From contig JAJVII010000031.1 in NCBI GenBank assembly GCA_022072085.1, positions 1 to 42,531 on the forward strand: DNA of 42,531 bases, read 5' to 3'. Source of the stretch: Phycisphaerae bacterium (GTDB lineage: Bacteria; Planctomycetota; Phycisphaerae; JAJVII01). Under the pieces are notes generated by a model that did no database searches, was not told where the DNA came from, and saw only the letters and a list, made by a program, of their open reading frames with translations. The position numbers and the translations under genes are program-made. Position 1 is the first letter of the stretch, and the number at the start of each line of letters is the position of its first letter. This document shows positions 16,497-24,750 of the stretch, piece after piece.

Positions 16497-17363
16497 ATGG
16501 CAAGGATCAGTCAACTGAGCGAAATCCATCCATCGGCCTGCATCGGCGAAGGCGTCGAGATCGGGCCCTTCTGCGTTGTCGGCCCGCACGTCAGCATCGG
16601 CGCCGGCTGCCGGCTGCACAGCCACGTCGTCCTCACCGGCCACGTGACCATGGGGGCGGGCAACGAACTCTACCCCTACGTCGTGATGGGCACGGCCCCG
16701 CAGGACCTGAAGTATCGCGGCGGCCCGACCCGCGTCGAGATCGGCGACGGCAACACCTTCCGCGAATACGTCACGGTCCATCCAGGCACCGAGGCCGGCG
16801 GCGAGATCACCCGCGTCGGTTCCGAGTCGCTGTTCATGGTCGGCTCGCACGTCGCCCACGACTGCCTGCTGGCCGACCACGTGATGCTCGGCAACTTCTG
16901 CCAGCTCGCCGGGCACGTCCGCATGGAGGAATACTCGGTCGTCTCGGCCCTGTCGGGCGTGCACCACTTCGTGACCATCGGCCAGTACGCCTTCGTCGGC
17001 GGGCTGACGGCCGTGAAACGCGACATCCCGCCGTTCACGATCTTCTACGGCTCGCCCGGCGAGGTGCGTGGCGTGAACGAAGTCGGCATGAGCCGCAACG
17101 GCATCACGCCTGAGCAGATCAAGTGCGTCAAGTCCGCCTACCGCCGCCTGTTCAGCGGCAACAACGACCAGCTCCGCCAGCTTGAGCAGCTTGAGGCCGA
17201 GCCCAACCAGGAGCGTTGCGTCGCCATCCTCTGCTCGGCCCTGCGTTCCAGCCTCGACGGCAAGTTCGGGCGCCACCGCGAGAGCCTCCGCGACGCCGGC
17301 GAGGAGACCTGGACGCCCGGCCGCCTCGGGCAGACCTTCGAACAAGCGAGGCAGATTTCATGA
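16497..17363 (+). CDS. lpxA: LpxA-family acyl-ACP--UDP-GlcNAc O-acyltransferase (second copy)
   Basis: A second LpxA homologue of 288 residues, directly after the first. The beta-helix contains GDGNTFREYVTVHPGTEAGG, MVGSHVAHDCLL with the catalytic-type His, and SGVHHFVTIGQYAFVGGLTAV. The C-terminal helices carry RGVNEVGMSRNGI, very close to classical LpxA. It is therefore the better match to canonical LpxA of the two. The ATG at 16497 gives a family-like start (MARISQLSEIHPSACIGEG); the open frame runs back to 16371 but that part overlaps the previous gene. Its stop overlaps the start of the next gene in an ATGA, which points to translational coupling with the oxidoreductase. Confidence 0.88.
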   Translation: MARISQLSEIHPSACIGEGVEIGPFCVVGPHVSIGAGCRLHSHVVLTGHVTMGAGNELYPYVVMGTAPQDLKYRGGPTRVEIGDGNTFREYVTVHPGTEAGGEITRVGSESLFMVGSHVAHDCLLADHVMLGNFCQLAGHVRMEEYSVVSALSGVHHFVTIGQYAFVGGLTAVKRDIPPFTIFYGSPGEVRGVNEVGMSRNGITPEQIKCVKSAYRRLFSGNNDQLRQLEQLEAEPNQERCVAILCSALRSSLDGKFGRHRESLRDAGEETWTPGRLGQTFEQARQIS

Positions 17364-18433
17364 CCGCCCAGTCGCAGCCGCTCCCCGTGGCCGTCGTCGG
17401 CGTCGGCCGCATGGGGAGATACCACTGTCAGAACTTCAAGCAGATGACCGGGCGGGCCCGCCTGATCGGCGTGACCGACCGCAACGCGGACCGCGCCCGG
17501 CAGGTGGCCGAGGAGTTCGGCGCCCGGGCGTTCGCCGACGTTGAGGAATTAATCGCTGCCGCCCCGGCCGCCGTCAGCGTCGCCGTTCCGACGGTCGACC
17601 ACCTGGCTGCCGCCCGGCCGTTCCTCGAGGCCGGCATCGCGGTGCTGGTCGAGAAGCCCCTGGCCGCCGGCCTTGAGCAGGCCCGTGAGATCGTCGATCT
17701 GGTCGCCTCCACCGGCACGCTGCTCCAGGTCGGCCACAGCGAGCGGTTCAACCCGGTCGCGACAGCCATCGAGGAAATGCGCATCCGCCCGCGGTTCCTG
17801 GAAACCCACCGCATCAGCCCGTTCACGTTCCGGTCGGCCGACATCGGCACGGTCATGGACATGATGATCCACGACATCGACATCGTGCTGCACCTGGTGA
17901 ACTCGCCGGTGATCGACGTGATGGCCGTCGGCGTGAACGTCATTGGCCCGCACGAGGATATCGCCAACGCGAGGCTTGTCTTCGCCAACGGCTGCGTAGC
18001 CAACCTGACCACGTCGCGGTTGGCGCTCAAGACCGAGCGGAAGATCCGCGTCTTCAGCGAGCAGGCCTACGTGTCGATGGATTTCGGCCGGCGAATGGGC
18101 ATCGCCGTGACCAAGGACGAGAACGTCGACCTGCTGGAGCTGTTCCGCACCAAGAACGCCGACGACCTGTCCGACCTGGCCGCCAGCGGCGTGAACTACG
18201 CCGACCTGCTGAAGGTCCGCCACCTCCAGCTTTCCGACGAGCAGCCGCTGAAACGCGAGTTGGAGAGCTTCCTGGACGCGGTGGTCACCGGTCGGCCGCC
18301 GGCCGTCAGCGCCGCCGACGGACTGGCCGCCATCGAGACCGCCCAGCGGATCGTCGATTCGATCAAGACGCATCGGTGGGAAGGCAAGCCGGAGGGGCTG
18401 ATCGGCCTGGCCGGCGAAAAGCTGATCCGCTGA
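17360..18433 (+). CDS. Gfo/Idh/MocA family oxidoreductase, possibly GnnA-like
   Basis: A 357-residue NAD(P)-dependent sugar dehydrogenase. The N-terminal Rossmann fold has VAVVGVGRMGRYHCQNF. The EKP motif (LVEKPLAAGLEQA) is near residue 97, and the C-terminal half has GHSERFNP and MIHDIDIVLHL. It is translationally coupled to lpxA (4-nt overlap). In Leptospira and Acidithiobacillus a member of this family next to lpxA, GnnA, oxidises UDP-GlcNAc at C3. A transaminase, GnnB, then makes the 3-amino sugar used for all-amide lipid A. Position and family fit that role, but no gnnB is in this window, so the function is inferred. An oxidoreductase acting on another nucleotide sugar is the alternative. 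Confidence 0.8.
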   Translation: MTAQSQPLPVAVVGVGRMGRYHCQNFKQMTGRARLIGVTDRNADRARQVAEEFGARAFADVEELIAAAPAAVSVAVPTVDHLAAARPFLEAGIAVLVEKPLAAGLEQAREIVDLVASTGTLLQVGHSERFNPVATAIEEMRIRPRFLETHRISPFTFRSADIGTVMDMMIHDIDIVLHLVNSPVIDVMAVGVNVIGPHEDIANARLVFANGCVANLTTSRLALKTERKIRVFSEQAYVSMDFGRRMGIAVTKDENVDLLELFRTKNADDLSDLAASGVNYADLLKVRHLQLSDEQPLKRELESFLDAVVTGRPPAVSAADGLAAIETAQRIVDSIKTHRWEGKPEGLIGLAGEKLIR

Positions 18434-18453
18434 CCGTCCCCCCGTTCCGTTCC

Positions 18454-20196
18454 TTATCGCATGCGCGGCTGCGGGGCGGCGCGGTAGGTTTCTTCCACGA
18501 ACCGCTGCACCGATTCGTTGTCCAGCCCCGAGTTGCGGAAGAGTTCCTGGAGATATTTGTTGATCATCTGGTCGCGCCGCAACTGCACCAGGCGGGTGAT
18601 GATCGTGTCCTGGGCCTGCGAAAATGAGACGACCTGCGGCGCCTGCCGCTCGGTGATGTGAACCAGGTAGAACCCGTCGTCCTCCTCGACCACGTCGCTG
18701 ACGCCGCCGGGCGCCAGGCCGAACGCCGCCGCCTCCAGTTTCTCGCTCGCCAGTCCGCCCTTGCGGATCATGCCCCAGTCGCCGCCGCCCGAGGCGTAGG
18801 GCCCGTGGCTGAACTGCCGCGCCGCCTGCTCGAACGTCATCGACCCGCCGCGGATCTTCGAGAGTAGAGCGTCGATATAGTTCCGCGCCGCCTGGCGGGC
18901 CTGCTCGGCCTGCGCCGCCGACATGTTGTCGCCGCCCGGCGGGAACCGCCGCGGGTCGATCTGGATCAGGAACAGGTGCACCTTCTGAGCCGTGCTGAAG
19001 TCCTTGAGGTGTGCCTGGTAATACTTGTAGGCCTCCTCGCGCGTGATGTAGATCTGCGGCGAGAACTTGTCCCGCAGATACGACCGCACCAGCAGGTCCG
19101 CCCGCTGCTGATCGCGGGCCTGCTCTTCGGTCAGCCCGCGGGTGCGCAGGGCCTGGCTGCGTTTCTCCTTGCTGCCGCCGTAGATCCGCATGATCTGGTC
19201 GCGGATGATCTCGCCTACCGTGCGGTCCACGTTCTGGCGGGCCTCGTCGTTCAGGTTCCGCTCGGCTTCGCGCAGCACCAGGGCGCTGCTCACCTCGTCG
19301 CGCAGACGCTGGGTAATCAGGTCGATCGCCCGGTCGCGGTATTCGATGGCCGTCACCCGCAGCGCCAGGGCGTCCAGCTCCGCCCACACCGAGTCGGTCA
19401 GGACGTCGGCCGCGGTGATCCGCTTGCCGGCGACTTCGAGCATCGCCCCGGTCAGCGGACGGTCGGATCGCTTCTGCACGATCGGCATCTCGGCTGAGCC
19501 GTTCCCGGGGTTGGGGACCGCGTCGCTCCCGCCGGCGGAGCTGCCGCCGCTTGGCCGTTCGACGCCGGCGGCATCGGGCAGCGGCGGCACGGGCACGGAC
19601 GGCGCCCCTTCAGGCGGCAACTGGAGCTGCGTCACCTGCGACCCCGACGGACCGGGGCCGGGCTGCGGCGGCGCGTCGGCCGGCGGCTGGCCTCGCGGAC
19701 CGATCAGCGTGACCGCGTTGGGGTCGTCGGGCGTGTGGACCGGCTGGGGCGTGGCGGCGTCGGGCGTCTTGGGGGGAGTGGCCGCCGGCGTCGCGTCGCT
19801 CTTGCCGGTGAGGTCGGCCGGCCCGAGATTTTTCAGCGGGTCCGGCTCGTCGAAGGCCCGCTTGCGGGCCTCAGCCAGCCGCGTGATGAAGTCGTCCATC
19901 GTGCCCACCTGCGAGCCGCCGTCAGTCGGCGGCGTGTCGCTGGGGGCGTGGATGCCGCCGATGGTCACGCGCGGGCGGCCGGCGGCGGGCACGTCGGCCG
20001 GCTGGGTGGTGGTCGTGTCGCTCATCTCGGCGGCCGCCATCCGGGCCAGCAGGGGGTCGTCGATCATGGCGTAGCTCGGGCCCGCGGGCCGGGCGGCCAG
20101 GGGGGCCTTCTCGCAGCCCGACGGCAGCAGGGCCCCGGCGGCGCAGAGCGCGGCGGCAGCCAGCCAGACCGGCCTGTTTGGACGGGTGAATTCCAT
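18454..20196 (-). CDS. Parvulin-type peptidyl-prolyl isomerase lipoprotein
   Basis: Probable periplasmic foldase of the SurA/PpiD/PrsA kind. The 580-residue protein begins with a lipoprotein signal peptide ending LLPSGC (Cys28). Residues ~80-240 are a disordered Pro/Thr/Asp-rich linker. From ~250 there is a SurA-like helical chaperone segment (LEVAGKRITAADVL, long charged helices). A parvulin domain follows at about 400-515 (AQKVHLFLIQIDPR, FSHGPYASGGGDWGMIRKG, DDGFYLVHITER), and then a helical C-terminus. The start ATG at 20196 is the one that gives the signal peptide; the frame stays open well upstream into mfd but there reads as a shadow. It lies 64 bp after mfd on the same strand. Confidence 0.85.
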   Translation of the reverse strand: MEFTRPNRPVWLAAAALCAAGALLPSGCEKAPLAARPAGPSYAMIDDPLLARMAAAEMSDTTTTQPADVPAAGRPRVTIGGIHAPSDTPPTDGGSQVGTMDDFITRLAEARKRAFDEPDPLKNLGPADLTGKSDATPAATPPKTPDAATPQPVHTPDDPNAVTLIGPRGQPPADAPPQPGPGPSGSQVTQLQLPPEGAPSVPVPPLPDAAGVERPSGGSSAGGSDAVPNPGNGSAEMPIVQKRSDRPLTGAMLEVAGKRITAADVLTDSVWAELDALALRVTAIEYRDRAIDLITQRLRDEVSSALVLREAERNLNDEARQNVDRTVGEIIRDQIMRIYGGSKEKRSQALRTRGLTEEQARDQQRADLLVRSYLRDKFSPQIYITREEAYKYYQAHLKDFSTAQKVHLFLIQIDPRRFPPGGDNMSAAQAEQARQAARNYIDALLSKIRGGSMTFEQAARQFSHGPYASGGGDWGMIRKGGLASEKLEAAAFGLAPGGVSDVVEEDDGFYLVHITERQAPQVVSFSQAQDTIITRLVQLRRDQMINKYLQELFRNSGLDNESVQRFVEETYRAAPQPRMR

Positions 20197-20260
20197 CAGA
20201 CCCACTATTTTACCGGGTATCCGGGCGCGGAGGACAACGAATTTGGCCCCCTCGGCCGAC

Positions 20261-23200
20261 TCACCCCTCGGCCCGCGGGCGGAGCATCTTCCGCAGCACC
20301 GCCGACAGCGTCGCCTTCTCGAAGTAGCGGTCGCCCAGCCGAACGTGAACGGTCGTGCCGTCGATGATCCGCACGATGCCCGGGGCGTCGGTGAAGACGG
20401 GCGAGGCGAAGGCCATGTCGTCGACCGAGAAGACCAGGTCCGGCTCGTCGACGTTGACGGCGCGGATCGACCAACTAGCCGCCCAGACGCGCAGCCGGGC
20501 GATCTGGAGCATGTCGTCAGCCGCCGGCGGCAGCTCGCCGTAGGCGTCGCGCAGGTCGTGTTCGAGCTGTTCGATCTCGGCGTCGCTGGTGCAGCGCGAC
20601 AGCCGCCGGTAGACTTCCATCCGCTGGCGGTCGGAGGGGACGTAGCCCTTGGGCAGGTGGCCGCCGATGCCGAGTTCCAGGTGGGCGCGGGCGGCGCGGG
20701 CGGGCGGCTGGCCGCGGAGCTTGCGGACGGCCTCATCCAGCAGGTGGCAATACATCTCGTAGCCGACCGCGGAGATGTGCCCGCTCTGCTCGGCGCCCAG
20801 GATGTTGCCCGCGCCGCGGATTTCCAGGTCGCGCAGGGCGATGCGGAACCCGGCGCCCAGCTCGCTGTATTCCTCGATGGCCTTGAGCCGCCGCGACGCG
20901 ATCGGCGAGATCGTGCGTGTCTCGGGCAGCATGAGGTAGCAGTAGGCCTTGTGCTTATAGCGTCCGACGCGGCCGCGGAGCTGGTGCAGCTCCGCGAGGC
21001 CGAACTGGTCGCAGTTGTGGATGAAGATCGTGTTGACGTTGGGGATGTCCACGCCGCTCTCGATGATCGTGGTGCAGACGAGGATGTCGGCTTCGCCGCG
21101 GACGAAGTGGAGCATGACCTTCTCCAGCTCGCGGCCGGGCATCTGGCCGTGCCCGACGGCGATGCGGGCCTCGGGCACGATCGTCGCCAGCCGGTCGGCC
21201 ACCGACTGGATGCTGTGCACGCGGTTGTGCAGGAAGTAGACCTGTCCGTCGCGGTTGAGTTCGCGGATGACCGCGTCACGGATCTGCTCGGGGTCGAACC
21301 GCAGGACCTCGGTGTGGATGCTGCGGCGGTCCATCGGCGGGGTCGACAGGCTGCTGATGTCGCGCAGGCCGAGCATGGCCATGTGCAGCGTCCGCGGGAT
21401 GGGCGTCGCGGTCATCGTCAGCACGTCCACGGTCGCCCGCATCTCCTTGAGCTTTTCCTTGTGGGCGACGCCGAAACGCTGCTCCTCGTCGATCACCACC
21501 AGGCCCAGGTCCGCGAACCGCACGTCGTCGCTGAGCAGCCGGTGCGTACCGATGAGCACGTCGATCTGTCCGGCGGCGGTCCGCCGCAGGATTTCCCTGG
21601 CGGCTGACCCCGTGCGGAATCGCGAGATGGACTCGACTTCCAACGGATAATCGGCGAAGCGCTCGCGGAAGGTCCGCTCGTGCTGCTCAGCCAGCACCGT
21701 CGTGGGGACGAGCACCGCCGCCTGCTTGCCGTGCTCGACGACCTTGAATGCCGCGCGGATCGCCAGCTCCGTCTTGCCGTAGCCGACGTCGCCGCAGAGC
21801 AGCCGGTCCATCGGGCGCGAGGACTGGAGGTCCTTCTTGATCTGCCGCAGCGTCGCGAGCTGGTCCTCGGTCTCCTGGTAGATGAAGCTCTCCTCGAACT
21901 CCTTCTGGTACTGGCTGTCCGGCGGGTAGGCGACGCCGTCCTGGCTCTCGCGGATCGCCTGGGTCCGCAGCAGGTCGGCGGCCAGGTCCATCACCGCCTC
22001 AGCCACCTGCTCGGTCTTGCGCTTCCACGTGTTTCCGCCCAGCGTGCTGAGCTTGGGCTTGCCGCGCATCGCCCCGACGTACTTCTGCACGAGGTGAATC
22101 TGGCTGGCCGGCACGTGCAGCGTCGCGTCGTTGGCGAACCGCAGCGTCAGGAACTCCTCCGTCCGCTCGCCCTTGGTCATGACCGACGTGCCGACGAATC
22201 GGCCGATGCCGTGTGTGACGTGCACGACGAAGTCGCCGGGCTGAAGGTCGAGGAATGAGTCGATGGGCCGCCCGGCCTGCACCCGCCGCACGCGGTGGCG
22301 GGCGCCGTAGCGGTGGAACACCTCGTGATGCCCGACCAGCACGAACCGCCCAGCCGGATACTGGAAGCCCGTGTGCAAAAAGCCGATCCGCGTCGCCAGG
22401 CCTGCCGGCATGGGGCCGGGGTGCTCGTCGATCAGTTCGCGCAGGCGACTCTGCTCAGCCGGGTTGTCGCAGTAGACGACCACGTCCTGCGTGCGCGCCA
22501 GCGCGAGCAGCTCGCCGACGGCCTCGTGCGGGGCGGTCTCGAACCGCTGGAGCGACTGGAAGTTGAACGCGACGTGCGGGGCGTCGTCGGTGAGCCCGAA
22601 GCGGGCCATCATCAGGTGACCGATCCGCCGGCTGGGCGTCAGCAACGTGCCCACCGGGTAGAGCCCGCGCGGGTCGTCCATGCGGTCGAGGTAGGCCTTG
22701 CCAAGCTGGGCGATCTCCTCCGGCTCGATGAAGGCGACCAGCGACCCGTCGGGCAGGTAGTCGGTGAAGGGGCAGGTTGCGGTCTCGCTCTTCGTCTTCT
22801 TCGAGCCGCCGAGGGTCCTGTCCGACGTGGCCTTGGCGGAACCGGAAGTCGGCGGTCCGTCGCCCACCCCCCCGAACAGCGCCAGTTCGTCCACCGGCTC
22901 GCGCGACCGCTGCGTGTCCAGGTCGACGGTGCGGATGGACTCGATGCGGTCGCCGAAGAAGTCGATGCGGACCGGCTGCCGCCCGCCGCTTCCGGCCGGG
23001 TAGACGTCCACGATGCCGCCGCGGACCGCGAAGTCGCCGGGGACGTCCACGATCTCCACGCGGGCGAAGCCGTGGTCGGCCAGCCAGGCGATGACCGCGT
23101 CGGGCGAAACCTCCTGCCCGGCGGCCAGGTGCAGCGCGGCCCGGGCCAGCGCCCGCGGCGTCGGGACCGGCTGCATGAGGGCCTGCACCGGCGCGACGAT

Positions 23201-23590
23201 GATCCGCGGCATCTCGGCGGCTGCGTCGCCGGGCGTCGCCGCCCAGGCCGCCAGCCGATGGCAGAGGTCCAGCCGCTCGGCTGCGATCTCGTCGCCGGCT
23301 TCGCCGTAGTCCGTCCGCCCGGGCCACCCGGGAAGCAGGCCCACGGTCTGGCCGGACAGCAGTTCGGCGTCCTCGACTGCGTCGTCGGCCTGATCGAGGT
23401 GGGCGGTGACCAGCAGGATCACGCGGGGCAGGGCATCGGGGTCGGTTTTGGCGGCCTGGGCCAGGCCGGCGCATAGCATCGGCGCAGCCGATCCCCACAT
23501 CCCGTCCGCCCAGACCCGGGGGGCCGGGGCGGTGCGCAGATGGCGGAGCAGCTCGGCGAAGGGCTCGCTGGCGACCAGTCGCTCGAGCAT
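20261..23590 (-). CDS. mfd: Transcription-repair coupling factor Mfd
   Basis: Removes RNA polymerase stalled at DNA lesions and recruits UvrA. The 1109-residue protein has the UvrB-like N-terminal domains (RGGIVDVYPAGS, PVRIDFFGDRIESIRTVD), the RNA-polymerase interaction domain (LQPGDFVVHVTHGIGRFVG), and the helicase motor. The motor has Walker A LLCGDVGYGKTELA, Walker B LVVIDEEQRFGV and motif III TMTATPIPRTLHMAML. The TRG motif region and a C-terminal D7 domain follow. A hydrophilic insertion lies near residues 243-270 (SGSAKATSDRTLGGSKKTK). No Shine-Dalgarno sequence precedes the ATG at 23590, because a pyrimidine-rich repeat arm occupies that position. Confidence 0.96.
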   Translation of the reverse strand: MLERLVASEPFAELLRHLRTAPAPRVWADGMWGSAAPMLCAGLAQAAKTDPDALPRVILLVTAHLDQADDAVEDAELLSGQTVGLLPGWPGRTDYGEAGDEIAAERLDLCHRLAAWAATPGDAAAEMPRIIVAPVQALMQPVPTPRALARAALHLAAGQEVSPDAVIAWLADHGFARVEIVDVPGDFAVRGGIVDVYPAGSGGRQPVRIDFFGDRIESIRTVDLDTQRSREPVDELALFGGVGDGPPTSGSAKATSDRTLGGSKKTKSETATCPFTDYLPDGSLVAFIEPEEIAQLGKAYLDRMDDPRGLYPVGTLLTPSRRIGHLMMARFGLTDDAPHVAFNFQSLQRFETAPHEAVGELLALARTQDVVVYCDNPAEQSRLRELIDEHPGPMPAGLATRIGFLHTGFQYPAGRFVLVGHHEVFHRYGARHRVRRVQAGRPIDSFLDLQPGDFVVHVTHGIGRFVGTSVMTKGERTEEFLTLRFANDATLHVPASQIHLVQKYVGAMRGKPKLSTLGGNTWKRKTEQVAEAVMDLAADLLRTQAIRESQDGVAYPPDSQYQKEFEESFIYQETEDQLATLRQIKKDLQSSRPMDRLLCGDVGYGKTELAIRAAFKVVEHGKQAAVLVPTTVLAEQHERTFRERFADYPLEVESISRFRTGSAAREILRRTAAGQIDVLIGTHRLLSDDVRFADLGLVVIDEEQRFGVAHKEKLKEMRATVDVLTMTATPIPRTLHMAMLGLRDISSLSTPPMDRRSIHTEVLRFDPEQIRDAVIRELNRDGQVYFLHNRVHSIQSVADRLATIVPEARIAVGHGQMPGRELEKVMLHFVRGEADILVCTTIIESGVDIPNVNTIFIHNCDQFGLAELHQLRGRVGRYKHKAYCYLMLPETRTISPIASRRLKAIEEYSELGAGFRIALRDLEIRGAGNILGAEQSGHISAVGYEMYCHLLDEAVRKLRGQPPARAARAHLELGIGGHLPKGYVPSDRQRMEVYRRLSRCTSDAEIEQLEHDLRDAYGELPPAADDMLQIARLRVWAASWSIRAVNVDEPDLVFSVDDMAFASPVFTDAPGIVRIIDGTTVHVRLGDRYFEKATLSAVLRKMLRPRAEG

Positions 23591-23597
23591 GCGAACA

Positions 23598-23752
23598 GCC
23601 AGGGGCCAGGGGTCAGAAGCCAGAGGTCAGGAAGAATCACCCACCGGCTCGCTGGCAGTTGAATTATACGAACATCGTTCTACATTGGTAGCGACCGGCC
23701 GGGGCGTGCCCGGCCCTTCCTGACCTCTGGCCCCCAGCCTCTGGCCCCTGCC
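23598..23752. repeat. 37-bp inverted repeat arms abutting the mfd and galE start codons
   Basis: The left arm (23598-23634) and the right arm (23716-23752) are inverted copies. The inner 15 bp (CCAGAGGTCAGGAAG against CTTCCTGACCTCTGG) and an outer AGGGGCCAG/CTGGCCCCT block match perfectly. The arms are tandem variations of CTGACCCCTGGC. Read on the sense strand of each gene, both mfd and galE have the same pyrimidine-rich leader, ending 7 nt and 1 nt before their ATGs respectively. Neither gene has a Shine-Dalgarno sequence. The central 81 bp carries the promoter candidates. Confidence 0.7.
23659..23691. promoter_or_regulatory. Overlapping divergent promoter candidates around a GAAC-N3-GTTC palindrome
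   Basis: On the minus strand a perfect TATAAT (23668-23663) has a weak -35 (CTACCA) 17 bp upstream and would serve mfd. On the plus strand TTGAAT (23659-23664) and TACATT (23681-23686), 16 bp apart, could serve galE. Between them lies CGAACATCGTTC, whose core GAAC-ATC-GTTC (23670-23680) is a perfect 4+4 palindrome. It sits in the spacer of both promoters, which is a place for a repressor. It resembles a LexA box of the CGAAC-N4-GTTCG type, with one base fewer in the centre. Confidence 0.45.
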
Positions 23753-23753
23753 T

Positions 23754-24737
23754 ATGAACATCTGCGTCACCGGCGGAGCGGGATACATCGGCAGCTTCAT
23801 CGTGCGTCAGCTCGTCGACGCCGGCCATCGCGTTGTCGTCGTCGACAACCTGTGCAAGGGCCACGCCTCCGCGGTCGACGCCCGGGCCCAGTTCGTCCTG
23901 GCCGACTGCGGCGACCGGACGGCCATGGCCGATCTGTTCAGACGCCAGGGCGTCCAGGCCGTTGTCCACATGGCCGCCTTCAGCCTCGTCGGCGAGTCGG
24001 TGACCGAGCCGGGGAATTACTACCGCAACAACTTCGTCGCCAGCCTGTCGCTGATCGAGGCGATGCTGTCGGCCGGCGTGAAGCGGCTGGTCTTCAGCTC
24101 GACCGCGGCCACCTATGGAGAGCCGGCCGATCAGCCGATCACCGAGGAGTTTGCGACCGAACCGATCAACCCCTACGGCCGGGCCAAGCTGATGGTCGAG
24201 CAGGCGCTGGCTGATTTCGTGCAGGCGTTCGAGATCGGGGCCGTCTCGCTGCGCTACTTCAACGTGGCCGGGGCGCTGCCCGACGGCAGCCTCGGCGAGG
24301 ACCACGACCCCGAGACGCACCTGATCCCGCTGGTGCTGGCGGCGGCGGCCGGCCGGCGCGACCGCATCTCCATCTTCGGCGACGACTACCCCACGCCCGA
24401 CGGCACCTGCGTGCGCGACTACATCCACGTGCTCGACCTGGCCGACGCCCACGTGCGGGCGATCGACGCCGCCCAGCCCGGCGCGCTGAAGGTCTACAAC
24501 CTCGGCAACGGCGACGGCTTCTCGGTGCGGCAGGTCATCGAGGCGGCGCAGGGCGTCGTGGGCCGGACGATCCCCACGGCCGTCGCGCCGCGGCGGGCCG
24601 GCGATCCGCCCGTGCTCGTTGCCTCGTCCGCGAAGATCGCCCGCGAGTTGGGCTGGGAGCCGCGCCGCGGGCTGGAGCAGATCCTCGCCGACGCCTGGGC
24701 CTGGCACCGGTCGCATCCCGACGGATACGCCGACTGA
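23754..24737 (+). CDS. galE: UDP-glucose 4-epimerase
   Basis: Interconverts UDP-glucose and UDP-galactose (or their N-acetyl forms) for glycan synthesis. The 327-residue protein is an extended short-chain dehydrogenase. It has the NAD-binding VTGGAGYIG (residues 5-13) and VVDNLCKGH. The catalytic Ser/Thr is in FSSTAATYGEP (~114-124), and the YxxxK pair is at Tyr141/Lys145 (NPYGRAK). C-terminal substrate motifs are SLRYFNVAGA and TPDGTCVRDYIHVLDLADAH. The length is normal. The ATG follows directly after a pyrimidine-rich repeat arm and has no Shine-Dalgarno sequence. It leads a tightly spaced plus-strand cluster. Confidence 0.93.
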   Translation: MNICVTGGAGYIGSFIVRQLVDAGHRVVVVDNLCKGHASAVDARAQFVLADCGDRTAMADLFRRQGVQAVVHMAAFSLVGESVTEPGNYYRNNFVASLSLIEAMLSAGVKRLVFSSTAATYGEPADQPITEEFATEPINPYGRAKLMVEQALADFVQAFEIGAVSLRYFNVAGALPDGSLGEDHDPETHLIPLVLAAAAGRRDRISIFGDDYPTPDGTCVRDYIHVLDLADAHVRAIDAAQPGALKVYNLGNGDGFSVRQVIEAAQGVVGRTIPTAVAPRRAGDPPVLVASSAKIARELGWEPRRGLEQILADAWAWHRSHPDGYAD

Positions 24738-24750
24738 CGGAGGCCGACTC

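Noticed and set aside
18454-21279. A 941-residue minus-strand frame extending the parvulin lipoprotein far into mfd
   Set aside because: The extra N-terminal part is a Ser/Thr/Arg-rich shadow of mfd in another frame. The lipoprotein signal peptide begins at the ATG at 20196.
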